This document shows positions 19,364 to 28,073 of a stretch of 64,000 nt of DNA, piece after piece. Where the stretch lies: assembly GCA_015066085.1 (NCBI GenBank), contig SVPA01000005.1, positions 27,774 to 91,773 on the forward strand, read 5' to 3'. Under the pieces are notes generated by a model that saw only the letters and a list, made by a program, of their open reading frames with translations, was not told the origin of the DNA and did no database searches. The stretch comes from Oscillospiraceae bacterium (GTDB lineage: Bacteria; Bacillota; Clostridia; Oscillospirales; Acutalibacteraceae). Both the position numbers and the translations under genes were made by a program. Positions within the stretch are counted from its first letter, which is position 1. Every line of letters begins with the position of its first letter.

Positions 19364-20410
19364 ATGCATAACAAATCTATGTCCGAAAGTTACGCTGCTG
19401 CAGGCGTTGATATTACTGCAGGTTATAAATCTGTTGAACTTATGAAAAAACATATTGCCCGCACTAAAAACGAGGGTTGCCTTGACGATGTTGGCGGTTT
19501 CGGTGGCTGTTTCGGTCTTGACCTTACCGGTATTACCGAACCCGTTTTAGTTAGCGGAACCGACGGTGTTGGCACTAAAATCAAACTTGCAATGCTTCTT
19601 GATAAACACGATACAATTGGTATTGACTGCGTTGCAATGTGCGCTAACGATATTATTTGCTGCGGAGCAAAACCCCTTTTCTTCCTCGACTATATTGCTT
19701 GCGGCAAAAACTTCCCCGAAAAAATTGCCGAAATCGTAGGCGGTGTAGCCGAAGGCTGTGTACAAGCAGGTTGCGCTCTTATCGGTGGCGAAACTGCAGA
19801 ACATCCCGGTCTTATGCCCGAAGATGACTACGACCTTGCCGGTTATTGTACCGGTGTTGTAGATAAATCTAAAATCTTAAATAATAAAGAGGTTGCCGAG
19901 GGAGATGTTATTATTGCTCTTGCTTCTACCGGCATTCACTCAAACGGTTTCTCTTTAATTCGTAAGGTTTTCGATATTGAAAATAATCCAAATCTTAATA
20001 TGCCCCTTGAGGCACTTGGTGGTAAAAGCCTTGGAGAAACCCTGCTTACCCCCACTAAAATGTATGTAAAGAGTATGCTTACCTTAATGAATGAGGTTAA
20101 GGTTAAAGCCGTTTCTCATATTACGGGCGGCGGTTTCTACGAAAATATTCCCAGAAGCCTTCCCGAAGGCTATTCGGCTAAAATTAAAAAGGAAGATGTT
20201 ATAATTCTTCCAATCTTTAAACTCATTATGGAAACAGGCAATATCCCCGAGCGTGATATGTTCAACACCTTTAACATGGGCGTTGGTATGAGCGTTGTAG
20301 TAGCAAAAGAAGACGCCGAAAAAGCGGTTGAAATCTTAAATGCTAACGGCGAAAACTCTTACATACTCGGCGAAATCGTTAAATCCGATGAAGGAGTAAT
20401 TCTCGAATAA
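19364..20410 (+). CDS. purM: Phosphoribosylformylglycinamidine cyclo-ligase (AIR synthetase)
   Basis: A 348-residue PurM that closes the imidazole ring of FGAM with ATP. Motifs: GGFGGCFGLDL, SGTDGVGTKIKLA, CANDIICCGAKPLFFLDY, GGETAEHPGLM and STGIHSNGFSLIR. The frame is open back to 19319 inside purF, but the start is set at ATG 19364, five bases after the purF stop, with AAAGGA at 19349-19354 as SD. Length then matches the family. Confidence 0.97.
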   Translation: MHNKSMSESYAAAGVDITAGYKSVELMKKHIARTKNEGCLDDVGGFGGCFGLDLTGITEPVLVSGTDGVGTKIKLAMLLDKHDTIGIDCVAMCANDIICCGAKPLFFLDYIACGKNFPEKIAEIVGGVAEGCVQAGCALIGGETAEHPGLMPEDDYDLAGYCTGVVDKSKILNNKEVAEGDVIIALASTGIHSNGFSLIRKVFDIENNPNLNMPLEALGGKSLGETLLTPTKMYVKSMLTLMNEVKVKAVSHITGGGFYENIPRSLPEGYSAKIKKEDVIILPIFKLIMETGNIPERDMFNTFNMGVGMSVVVAKEDAEKAVEILNANGENSYILGEIVKSDEGVILE

Positions 20411-20421
20411 GGAGAACAAAA

Positions 20422-21021
20422 ATGTCTGAGAAAGCAAAAATTGCCGTTTTGGTTTCAGGCGGCGGAACAAATCTTCAAGCCTTAATTGACGCTAAGAACA
20501 GCGGAATTATCTCTTCGGGCGAAATTAAACTTGTTATTTCAAATAACGAAGGTGCTTTTGCTTTAGAACGAGCAAAAAAAGCCAACATTACTGCCGTTGT
20601 TTGCAGTAAAAAAGTTCTCGGCAACGAGTTCGAAGATACCCTTATAGAAATACTTGAAGATAATAAAATAGATATAATTGTCCTTGCGGGCTTTATGTGT
20701 ATTTTAAGCGAAAAGTTCACTTCTCGTTTTGCTAACCGCATTATAAACGTTCACCCCTCGCTAATCCCGTCTTTCTGCGGAAAGGGCTTTTACGGCCTTC
20801 GCGTTCACGAAGCGGCTTTAGAATATGGCGTTAAGGTAACGGGCGCTACCGTTCACTTTGTAAACGAAATTCCCGATGGCGGAAAAATTATAATGCAAAA
20901 GGCAGTCTACATAAAAGACGACGACACCCCCGAAATTCTTCAGAAAAGGGTAATGGAAGAAGCCGAGTGGAAAATTCTTCCGCTGTCTGTCGAAAAAGTA
21001 TCAAAAGAAATTTTAGGATAA
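20422..21021 (+). CDS. purN: Phosphoribosylglycinamide formyltransferase
   Basis: A 199-residue PurN that transfers the formyl group of 10-formyl-THF to GAR. LVSGGGTNLQAL near the N-terminus binds the phosphate. The catalytic Asn-His pair is in NRIINVHPSLIPSF, and the later Asp is in IPDGGKII. Its folate dependence links it to the ZTP signal that controls the operon. SD AAGGAGA. Its stop overlaps the SD of the next gene. Confidence 0.96.
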   Translation: MSEKAKIAVLVSGGGTNLQALIDAKNSGIISSGEIKLVISNNEGAFALERAKKANITAVVCSKKVLGNEFEDTLIEILEDNKIDIIVLAGFMCILSEKFTSRFANRIINVHPSLIPSFCGKGFYGLRVHEAALEYGVKVTGATVHFVNEIPDGGKIIMQKAVYIKDDDTPEILQKRVMEEAEWKILPLSVEKVSKEILG

Positions 21022-21031
21022 GGTGAAAAAT

Positions 21032-21766
21032 ATGGCAATGTATGATTTAAAACAACTACTTAGCGAAAACACTTACCCCGGCAGAGGTATTGTAATCGGC
21101 AAATCGGCCGACGGCAAATCTGCAATGATTGCCTACTTCATTATGGGCAGAAGCGTTAATAGCCGTAACCGCATTTTCGAGCGTTTTGACGGCGGAATGA
21201 GAACCAAGGCTTTCGATGAAAGCAAACTATCCGACCCACACCTTATCATCTATAATCCTTATCTTACCACAAAGGGTGGAAATATTGATATTATCACCAA
21301 TGGTGACCAAACCAATACCATTTATGACTGCATAAACAAAAATGAACACCACTACGGCTTTGAAGAGGCATGCGGTCTTCGTGAATTTGAAGATGATGCA
21401 CCAAACTTCACCCCCAGAATTTCAGGTATCCTTTACTACTGCTTCCCAAGAAACACCTTTGCTTATAAAATGTCAATCTTAAAGAGTGCCGACGGAAGAG
21501 GGGAGTCTTGCAGAAGATATTTCTTTAATTACAATGCGCCCGAAAACGGTATCGGCCACTTTATCCATACTTACAAATGCGACGGAAATCCGATTCCTTC
21601 CTTCTTCGGTGAACCCGAAGAGGTAGAACTTCCCAACACCGCAAAAGAACTTGCCGACATTTGTTGGGAAAACCTAAACGAAGACAATAAGGTATCTCTT
21701 TTTGTTCGTCAAATTCCTCTTGACGGCAGCGAGCCTACCGAAATAATCATAAATAAAAATAAGTAA
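21032..21766 (+). CDS. purO: PurO-type IMP cyclohydrolase
   Basis: A 244-residue protein of the IMP_cyclohyd family, first described as archaeal PurO, predicted to close FAICAR to IMP. Family-like features are the N-terminal YPGRGIVIGKSADGKSAMIA and MGRSVNSRNRIFE, the central GDQTNTIYD and the late PRISG segment. The start is placed at ATG 21032 (SD AAGGTG overlapping the purN stop) rather than GTG 21023. It precedes a stand-alone AICAR transformylase, so the pair replaces bifunctional PurH. Confidence 0.85.
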   Translation: MAMYDLKQLLSENTYPGRGIVIGKSADGKSAMIAYFIMGRSVNSRNRIFERFDGGMRTKAFDESKLSDPHLIIYNPYLTTKGGNIDIITNGDQTNTIYDCINKNEHHYGFEEACGLREFEDDAPNFTPRISGILYYCFPRNTFAYKMSILKSADGRGESCRRYFFNYNAPENGIGHFIHTYKCDGNPIPSFFGEPEEVELPNTAKELADICWENLNEDNKVSLFVRQIPLDGSEPTEIIINKNK

Positions 21767-21781
21767 TTAAGGGAGAAAGTT

Positions 21782-22966
21782 ATGAAAGAGTTTGAACTTA
21801 AATATGGTTGTAACCCCAACCAAAAACCCGCTAAAATCTTTATGGAGGGCGGGGAAGACCTTCCCATTGAAATATTAAACGGACGTCCAGGTTTTATTAA
21901 CTTCCTTGATGCTTTCAATTCCTGGCAACTTGTAAAAGAACTTAAAGAGGCTCTCGGTATGCCCGCTGTAACCTCTTTTAAACACGTTAGCCCTACCTCT
22001 GCGGCAATCGGACTTCCTTTGTCCGATAAACTTAAAAAGGCTTGTTTTGTTGACGATATCGAGGGGCTCGACGAATCTCCTCTCGCCTGTGCCTATGCTC
22101 GTGCTCGCGGTACCGACCGTATGTGTTCTTTCGGTGACTGGGTAGCCCTTTCCGACGTTTGCGACGTTACAACCGCTCTTATGATTAAAAGGGAGGTTTC
22201 CGACGGTGTTATTGCTCCCGGCTATGAACCCGAAGCCCTTGAAATTCTTAAATCCAAGAGAAAAGGAACCTATAACATCGTTAAAATCGACCCTGATTAT
22301 GTTCCTTACCCTCAGGAGAAAAAACAAGTTTACGGCATTACCTTTGAACAGGGTAGAAACGAGTTTAAAATAAATAAAGAACTTCTCTCAAATATCGTAA
22401 CCGATAAAAAAGATATGCCCGAAAGCGCTGTGCGTGACCTTATAATTGCTCTTATTACCCTTAAATACACCCAGTCTAACTCGGTCTGCTATGCTGTAGA
22501 CGGTCAGGCTATCGGTGTAGGAGCAGGTCAACAATCTCGTGTTCACTGTACTCGTCTTGCTGGTAGTAAAGCAGACACTTGGCAACTTCGTCAGCATGAC
22601 AAGGTTTTAAATCTTCCCTTTAAAGAAACTCTCGGTAGACCCGACAGAGATAATGTAATCGACGGTTATATTAACCAAAATGAAGAAGATGTTTGTGCCG
22701 ACGGAAATTGGCAAAAATACTTTACCGTTCGCCCCGAACCCTTCACCCTTGCCGAACAAAGAGCATACCTCGATACTATTACAGGCGTTGCCCTTGGTTC
22801 CGATGCTTTCTTCCCGTTTGATGATAATATCGAACGTGCTAAGAAAAGCGGTGTTTCCTATATTGCCGAACCCGGCGGTTCAATTCGTGACGACGTTGTA
22901 ATTAACTGCTGCAATAAATACGGTATGGCTATGGCGTTTACTGGAATGCGCCTTTTCCACCACTAA
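21782..22966 (+). CDS. AICAR transformylase (PurH C-terminal domain only)
   Basis: A 394-residue protein matching only the AICAR formyltransferase half of PurH. The conserved Lys-His pair is in SFKHVSPTSAA near residues 66-76, and the substrate-binding segments SNSVCYAVDGQAIGVGAGQQSR and AYARARGTDR are present. The N-terminal MGS-like IMP cyclohydrolase half (about 200 residues) is absent, and the frame starts cleanly with ATG after GGGAGAAAG. It should transfer the formyl of 10-formyl-THF to AICAR (ZMP), so it directly drains the ligand of the operon's riboswitch. Confidence 0.92.
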   Translation: MKEFELKYGCNPNQKPAKIFMEGGEDLPIEILNGRPGFINFLDAFNSWQLVKELKEALGMPAVTSFKHVSPTSAAIGLPLSDKLKKACFVDDIEGLDESPLACAYARARGTDRMCSFGDWVALSDVCDVTTALMIKREVSDGVIAPGYEPEALEILKSKRKGTYNIVKIDPDYVPYPQEKKQVYGITFEQGRNEFKINKELLSNIVTDKKDMPESAVRDLIIALITLKYTQSNSVCYAVDGQAIGVGAGQQSRVHCTRLAGSKADTWQLRQHDKVLNLPFKETLGRPDRDNVIDGYINQNEEDVCADGNWQKYFTVRPEPFTLAEQRAYLDTITGVALGSDAFFPFDDNIERAKKSGVSYIAEPGGSIRDDVVINCCNKYGMAMAFTGMRLFHH

Positions 22967-22996
22967 AATAAACTTTATTTTAAAGGACTTTAAAAA

Positions 22997-24262
22997 ATGA
23001 AAATAATGGTTGTAGGTGGCGGCGGTAGAGAACACGCCATCATTAAAAAACTCAATGAAAATAAAGATATAACTAAAATCTACGCTCTCCCCGGAAACGG
23101 CGGTATGAAAGATGATGCCGAGTGTGTTGCTATCGGCGCTAAAGATATTACCGCTATTGTAGATTTTGCTAAGGCAAACGGAATTGACTTTGCCGTTGTA
23201 GCGCCCGACGACCCGCTAGTACTTGGTTGTGTCGATGCGCTCGAAGAAATCGGCGTACCCTGCTTTGGTCCAAATAAAGCGGCCGCTATTATCGAAGGTA
23301 GTAAGGTTTTCTCTAAAAACCTTATGAAAAAATACGGTATTCCTACTGCGGCTTACGAAGTTTTTTCTAAAGCAGAAGATGCTCTAAAATATTTAGAAAC
23401 CGCGCCTATCCCTACCGTTATTAAGGCCGACGGTTTGGCTCTTGGTAAGGGCGTTATAATAGCACAGACACGCGAAGAAGCGGTAGAAGCCGTTAAATCC
23501 ATAATGGAAGATAAGGTTTTTGGCGAATCGGGTAATAACATTGTTATTGAAGAATTCCTAACAGGCCCCGAAGTTTCGGTACTCTCTTTCACCGACGGAA
23601 AAACCGTTGTTCCTATGATTTCTTCTATGGACCATAAACGAGCCCTTGATAATGATGAGGGCCTTAACACAGGCGGTATGGGTACAATAGCCCCCAACCC
23701 CTACTATACCGAAGAAATTGCAAAAGAGTGTATGGAAACCATTTTCCTACCTACCGTAAAGGCTATGAACAGCGAAGGCAGAACCTTTAAAGGTTGTCTA
23801 TACTTCGGTTTAATGCTAACCGAAAACGGCCCGAAAGTTATCGAATATAACTGCCGTTTTGGCGACCCCGAAACTCAGGTTGTACTACCTCTGCTTAAAA
23901 CCGACCTCTTTACCGTTATGAAAGCAGTAAGAGATGAAAAACTTTCTGAAATTGAGGTAGAATTTGCTAATAAGTCGGCTTGTTGTGTTGTAATGGCTTC
24001 TAAAGGCTATCCCGGAAAATACGAAACAGGCTTCGAAATTAAGGTTTCCGATAACTGCAAGGCCGAAGTTTATGTTGCTGGCGCAAAACTCGAAAACGAT
24101 AAGGTTCTAACCGCCGGTGGCCGAGTATTAGGCGTTGTAGCGGTGGCCGATGACCTCGTTTCTGCTGTAGAAAAGGCCTATAAAGAAGTTCCTAACGTAA
24201 CCTTCGAAAACGCCTACTATCGTAGCGATATTGGCCAAAAGGCAATTAAAGCCCTAAATTAA
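22997..24262 (+). CDS. purD: Phosphoribosylamine--glycine ligase (GAR synthetase)
   Basis: A 421-residue ATP-grasp ligase joining glycine to phosphoribosylamine. The N-terminal GGGGREHAI motif, ALPGNGG, the ATP-grasp core (IKADGLALGKGV, EEFLTGPEVSVL) and the metal/ATP region EYNCRFGDPETQ are intact. SD AAAGGA. It uses the unstable product of PurF, two genes of which flank it in pathway terms rather than position. Confidence 0.97.
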   Translation: MKIMVVGGGGREHAIIKKLNENKDITKIYALPGNGGMKDDAECVAIGAKDITAIVDFAKANGIDFAVVAPDDPLVLGCVDALEEIGVPCFGPNKAAAIIEGSKVFSKNLMKKYGIPTAAYEVFSKAEDALKYLETAPIPTVIKADGLALGKGVIIAQTREEAVEAVKSIMEDKVFGESGNNIVIEEFLTGPEVSVLSFTDGKTVVPMISSMDHKRALDNDEGLNTGGMGTIAPNPYYTEEIAKECMETIFLPTVKAMNSEGRTFKGCLYFGLMLTENGPKVIEYNCRFGDPETQVVLPLLKTDLFTVMKAVRDEKLSEIEVEFANKSACCVVMASKGYPGKYETGFEIKVSDNCKAEVYVAGAKLENDKVLTAGGRVLGVVAVADDLVSAVEKAYKEVPNVTFENAYYRSDIGQKAIKALN

Positions 24263-24273
24263 GGAGATAAAAA

Positions 24274-27200
24274 ATGGTATATAGAGTTTATGTAGAAAAG
24301 AAAGAATCTCTTGCTAACGAAGCAAAAGCCCTTAAAAACGATATAGTTTCCTTGCTTCAAATAAAGGGCCTTTCTAACCTTCGCTTACTTAACCGTTACG
24401 ATGTAGAAAATATCGAAAAAGACCTTTTCGATTACGCCGTTAAAACTGTTTTTAGCGAACCTCAACTTGATATTGTAACAACCGATGTAGAAAATACTAA
24501 CGGTGCCGTTGTTTTCGCTACCGAATATCTTCCCGGCCAGTTCGACCAGCGTGCCGACTCTGCCGCCCAGTGTATTCAAATTATTAGCCAAGGTGACCGC
24601 CCCTTAGTTAAAACTGCCAGAGTATATGTGCTTTACGGCGACTTATCAGATGCAGATGTTGAAGCAATCAAAAAGTATGTTATCAACCCCGTAGAAAGCC
24701 GCGAAGCCTCTCTCGAAAAGGCCGAAACCTTAGTTTCTGTTTACGATATTCCTACCGAAGTTCAAACTCTTGATGGCTTCTTAAAACTGGACGAAGATGG
24801 TCTTGCTAACTTCGTTAAAACCTATGGCCTCGCTATGGATAACGATGATATTAAGTTCTGTCAAGACTACTTTAAAACCGAAGACCGCGACCCAACTATT
24901 ACCGAAATTCGTATGATAGACACCTACTGGTCCGACCACTGTCGTCATACTACCTTCCTTACCACCATCGACTCGGCAGAGTTCGAAGATGAAACCATTC
25001 AAGCGGCTTATAATGAATATCTTGCCGTTCGAGAGAAAATCGGCAGAACCAAACCCATTAACCTTATGGATATTGGTACTCTTGCCGCTAAATATTTAAA
25101 CAAAGAGGGTAAACTACCCAATCTAGATGAATCTGAAGAAATCAACGCTTGTACCGTTAAAATTAAGGTAAATGTTGAAGGCGAAGAACAAGACTGGCTC
25201 TTACTCTTTAAAAACGAAACCCACAACCACCCCACCGAAATCGAACCTTTTGGCGGTGCTGCTACTTGTATCGGCGGCGCAATTCGCGACCCGCTTTCGG
25301 GTAGAAGTTATGTTTACGCTGCTATGCGTGTAACCGGTGCGGCCGACCCGACCAAACCTGTTAGCGAAACTATGGCAGGTAAACTTCCCCAACGTAAAAT
25401 CGTTACTACCGCTGCCGCAGGTTATTCTTCCTACGGCAACCAAATCGGTCTTGCTACCGGCCAGGTAGATGAAATTTATCACGACGGCTATGTTGCAAAG
25501 CGTATGGAAATCGGCGCAGTAATTGCGGCTGCACCAGCCGAAAACGTTCGTCGTGAACGCCCCGAAGATGGCGATATAGTAATTCTGCTCGGTGGCCGTA
25601 CAGGCCGCGACGGTTGCGGCGGCGCTACCGGTTCTTCTAAATCTCATACTTTAGAGTCGCTGGAATCTTGCGGTGCCGAAGTTCAAAAGGGTAACGCCCC
25701 CGAAGAAAGAAAACTCCAACGCCTATTTAGAAACAAAGAAGCTTCTCTACTTATCAAGCGTTGTAACGACTTTGGCGCAGGCGGTGTTTCGGTTGCAGTC
25801 GGCGAACTTGCCGACGGTCTGGTTATCGACCTTAATGCCGTTCCCAAAAAGTACGACGGACTCGACGGAACCGAACTTGCTATTTCCGAATCGCAAGAAC
25901 GTATGGCCGTTGTTGTAGAACCTAAAGACGTTAACCGTTTCATCGAACTTGCCGAAAAAGAAAACCTCGAAGCAACCGTTGTAGCAAAGGTTCAAGCCGA
26001 ACCTCGCCTTGTTATGAACTGGAACGGAAAGTCTATTGTAAACATTTCTCGCGAGTTCTTAAATTCTAACGGTGCCGAAAAACACATTAGCGTTAAGGCT
26101 AATAAGCCTAAGTCTTTTAAAAAGGAAATCGGCGACAACTTTATTGATGAGTATATGAAACTCGCCGATGACCTCAATGTCTGCTCAAAGCGTGGTCTTA
26201 GTGAGCGTTTTGACTCTACTATAGGCGCCGGTACCGTTTTAATGCCCTTTGGCGGTAAATATCAACAAACCCCCATTCAAGCAATGGTAAATAAGGTTTC
26301 GGTAGAAACAAAACATACCGACACAGTTTCTCTTATGGCTTGGGGCTATAACCCCTATATTGCCGAAAAGAGCCCCTATCACAGCGCTTATTTAGCCGTT
26401 GTTGAATCGGTTTCTAAACTTGTTGCCGCTGGCGCTAAATTCGAAGATGTTTACCTAACCTTCCAAGAATATTTCGAACGTCCTCGTAAAGAAGCCGAAC
26501 GTTGGGGCAAACCCTTCTCGGCCCTTCTTGGTGCCTTTAAGGCTCAACTTGACTACGGTATTGCCGCTATCGGCGGTAAAGACTCTATGAGTGGTTCTTT
26601 CGAAAATATCGACGTTCCGCCAACCCTGGTTTCCTTTGCCGTTACTACCGATAAGGTTCAAAATATCGTTTCTCCCGAATTTAAAGCCCCCGACCATAAG
26701 GTTGTAATAATTAAACCCGAACTCGACCAAAACGGCCTCCCCGTAACTGCGAGTCAACTCGAAGTTTATAAAACCGTAAACGAACTTATCGTTTCGGGTA
26801 AAGCGGTTGCCGCTTATACCCCAACCTTTGGCGGTGTTGCCGAAGCCGTTATGAAAATGACCTTTGGTAACCGCGTTGGTTTCGCTTTTGCAAACGACGT
26901 TCCTATGGAAGAAATTTTCGGCTATAACTATGGTTCCTTTATTTTGGAACTTGCCGAAGATATCGAAGTTGGCGAATATCTCGGTGTTACCATTAAAGAA
27001 AACGCTATTTTCTATAACAATATGTGCGCTCCGGCCGAAGAACTTCAGTCTGTTTACGAAAACAAACTCGAAAAAGTATTCCCCGCAAACATTAAACAGG
27101 GAACGGGCGAGCAAATTCCTGCCTTCTCTTATACCGCTACCTCTCGTGTAGCCCCCGCTATTAAGGTGGCTAAACCAAAGGTTCTAATTCCCGTATTCCC

Positions 27201-27969
27201 GGGTACTAACTGCGAGTTTGATACCGCTAAAGCAATGCGCGACGCTGGTGCCGAACCCGAAATATTTGTTATTAAAAACCTTACCTCTAAAGGAATTGCC
27301 GATTCTGTAGCAGAATTTGCAAATAAGGTTAAAGAGTCTCAAATTATCTTTGTTCCCGGTGGTTTCTCGGGCGGCGACGAGCCCGACGGTTCGGGTAAAT
27401 TCATTACCGCTTTCTTCCGCGCCGGCGCTGTTAAAGAACAGGTTAACGAACTGCTCAAAAATCGTGACGGCTTAATGGCTGGTATTTGTAACGGTTTCCA
27501 AGCAATTATTAAACTCGGTTTAGTGCCCTTTGGCGAAATTATCGATACCGATGAAAATTGTCCAACCCTTACCTTTAATACCATCAGCCGCCACCAGTCG
27601 AGAATGGTTGCTACCCGTATCGCTTCTAATAAATCTCCCTGGCTTGCCGCTACCAATGTTGGCGACGTTTATAACGTCCCCATCTCTCACGGCGAAGGTA
27701 AGTTCCTCTGCGATATGGAACTAGTAAAGAAACTTGCCGAAAATGGTCAAATTGCTACCCAGTATGTAGACCTTTCGGGCAACCCCACTTCTGATATCCT
27801 CTTTAACCCTAACGATTCTGTTTGCGCTATCGAAGGTATTACCTCTCCCGACGGTAGAGTATTCGGTAAAATGGGCCATTCTGAACGCAAAGGCTTTGGC
27901 CTTTATAAGAATGTCCCCGGCAACTACGATATGCAAATGTTCGAATCAGCCGTTAAATACTTTAAATAA
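24274..27969 (+). CDS. purL: Phosphoribosylformylglycinamidine synthase, single chain
   Basis: A 1231-residue large-type PurL that converts FGAR to FGAM with ATP and glutamine. The N-terminal PurS-like region is followed by ETHNHPTEIEPFGGAATCIG near residue 315 and a second synthetase half (GAGTVLMPFGGKYQQTP). The C-terminal class I glutaminase is complete, with Cys1072 in GICNGFQ and His1202/Glu1204 in MGHSER. Because PurS and PurQ functions are fused, no purS or purQ is needed. It ends the operon at a strong terminator. Confidence 0.97.
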   Translation: MVYRVYVEKKESLANEAKALKNDIVSLLQIKGLSNLRLLNRYDVENIEKDLFDYAVKTVFSEPQLDIVTTDVENTNGAVVFATEYLPGQFDQRADSAAQCIQIISQGDRPLVKTARVYVLYGDLSDADVEAIKKYVINPVESREASLEKAETLVSVYDIPTEVQTLDGFLKLDEDGLANFVKTYGLAMDNDDIKFCQDYFKTEDRDPTITEIRMIDTYWSDHCRHTTFLTTIDSAEFEDETIQAAYNEYLAVREKIGRTKPINLMDIGTLAAKYLNKEGKLPNLDESEEINACTVKIKVNVEGEEQDWLLLFKNETHNHPTEIEPFGGAATCIGGAIRDPLSGRSYVYAAMRVTGAADPTKPVSETMAGKLPQRKIVTTAAAGYSSYGNQIGLATGQVDEIYHDGYVAKRMEIGAVIAAAPAENVRRERPEDGDIVILLGGRTGRDGCGGATGSSKSHTLESLESCGAEVQKGNAPEERKLQRLFRNKEASLLIKRCNDFGAGGVSVAVGELADGLVIDLNAVPKKYDGLDGTELAISESQERMAVVVEPKDVNRFIELAEKENLEATVVAKVQAEPRLVMNWNGKSIVNISREFLNSNGAEKHISVKANKPKSFKKEIGDNFIDEYMKLADDLNVCSKRGLSERFDSTIGAGTVLMPFGGKYQQTPIQAMVNKVSVETKHTDTVSLMAWGYNPYIAEKSPYHSAYLAVVESVSKLVAAGAKFEDVYLTFQEYFERPRKEAERWGKPFSALLGAFKAQLDYGIAAIGGKDSMSGSFENIDVPPTLVSFAVTTDKVQNIVSPEFKAPDHKVVIIKPELDQNGLPVTASQLEVYKTVNELIVSGKAVAAYTPTFGGVAEAVMKMTFGNRVGFAFANDVPMEEIFGYNYGSFILELAEDIEVGEYLGVTIKENAIFYNNMCAPAEELQSVYENKLEKVFPANIKQGTGEQIPAFSYTATSRVAPAIKVAKPKVLIPVFPGTNCEFDTAKAMRDAGAEPEIFVIKNLTSKGIADSVAEFANKVKESQIIFVPGGFSGGDEPDGSGKFITAFFRAGAVKEQVNELLKNRDGLMAGICNGFQAIIKLGLVPFGEIIDTDENCPTLTFNTISRHQSRMVATRIASNKSPWLAATNVGDVYNVPISHGEGKFLCDMELVKKLAENGQIATQYVDLSGNPTSDILFNPNDSVCAIEGITSPDGRVFGKMGHSERKGFGLYKNVPGNYDMQMFESAVKYFK

Positions 27970-27973
27970 TTTT

Positions 27974-28005
27974 AAAAGACGCTTTCTTTGAAAGCGTCTT
28001 TTTTT
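27974..28005 (+). terminator. Terminator of the purine operon
   Basis: A 13-bp stem (27974-27986 with 27990-28002) with TTT loop and T tail, directly after purL. Confidence 0.93.
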
Positions 28006-28011
28006 ATACTT

Positions 28012-28041
28012 GTCATATTTAAAAACTTTTCTTCATACACT
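28012..28041 (+). promoter_or_regulatory. SigE-like sporulation promoter of spoIVA
   Basis: GTCATATT (28012-28019), 14-base spacer, CATACACT (28034-28041) closely matches the mother-cell SigE consensus. No SigA-type promoter is seen here. Confidence 0.75.
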
Positions 28042-28073
28042 TTCATAGAACGAAACTGAAAAGAGGATTATAT

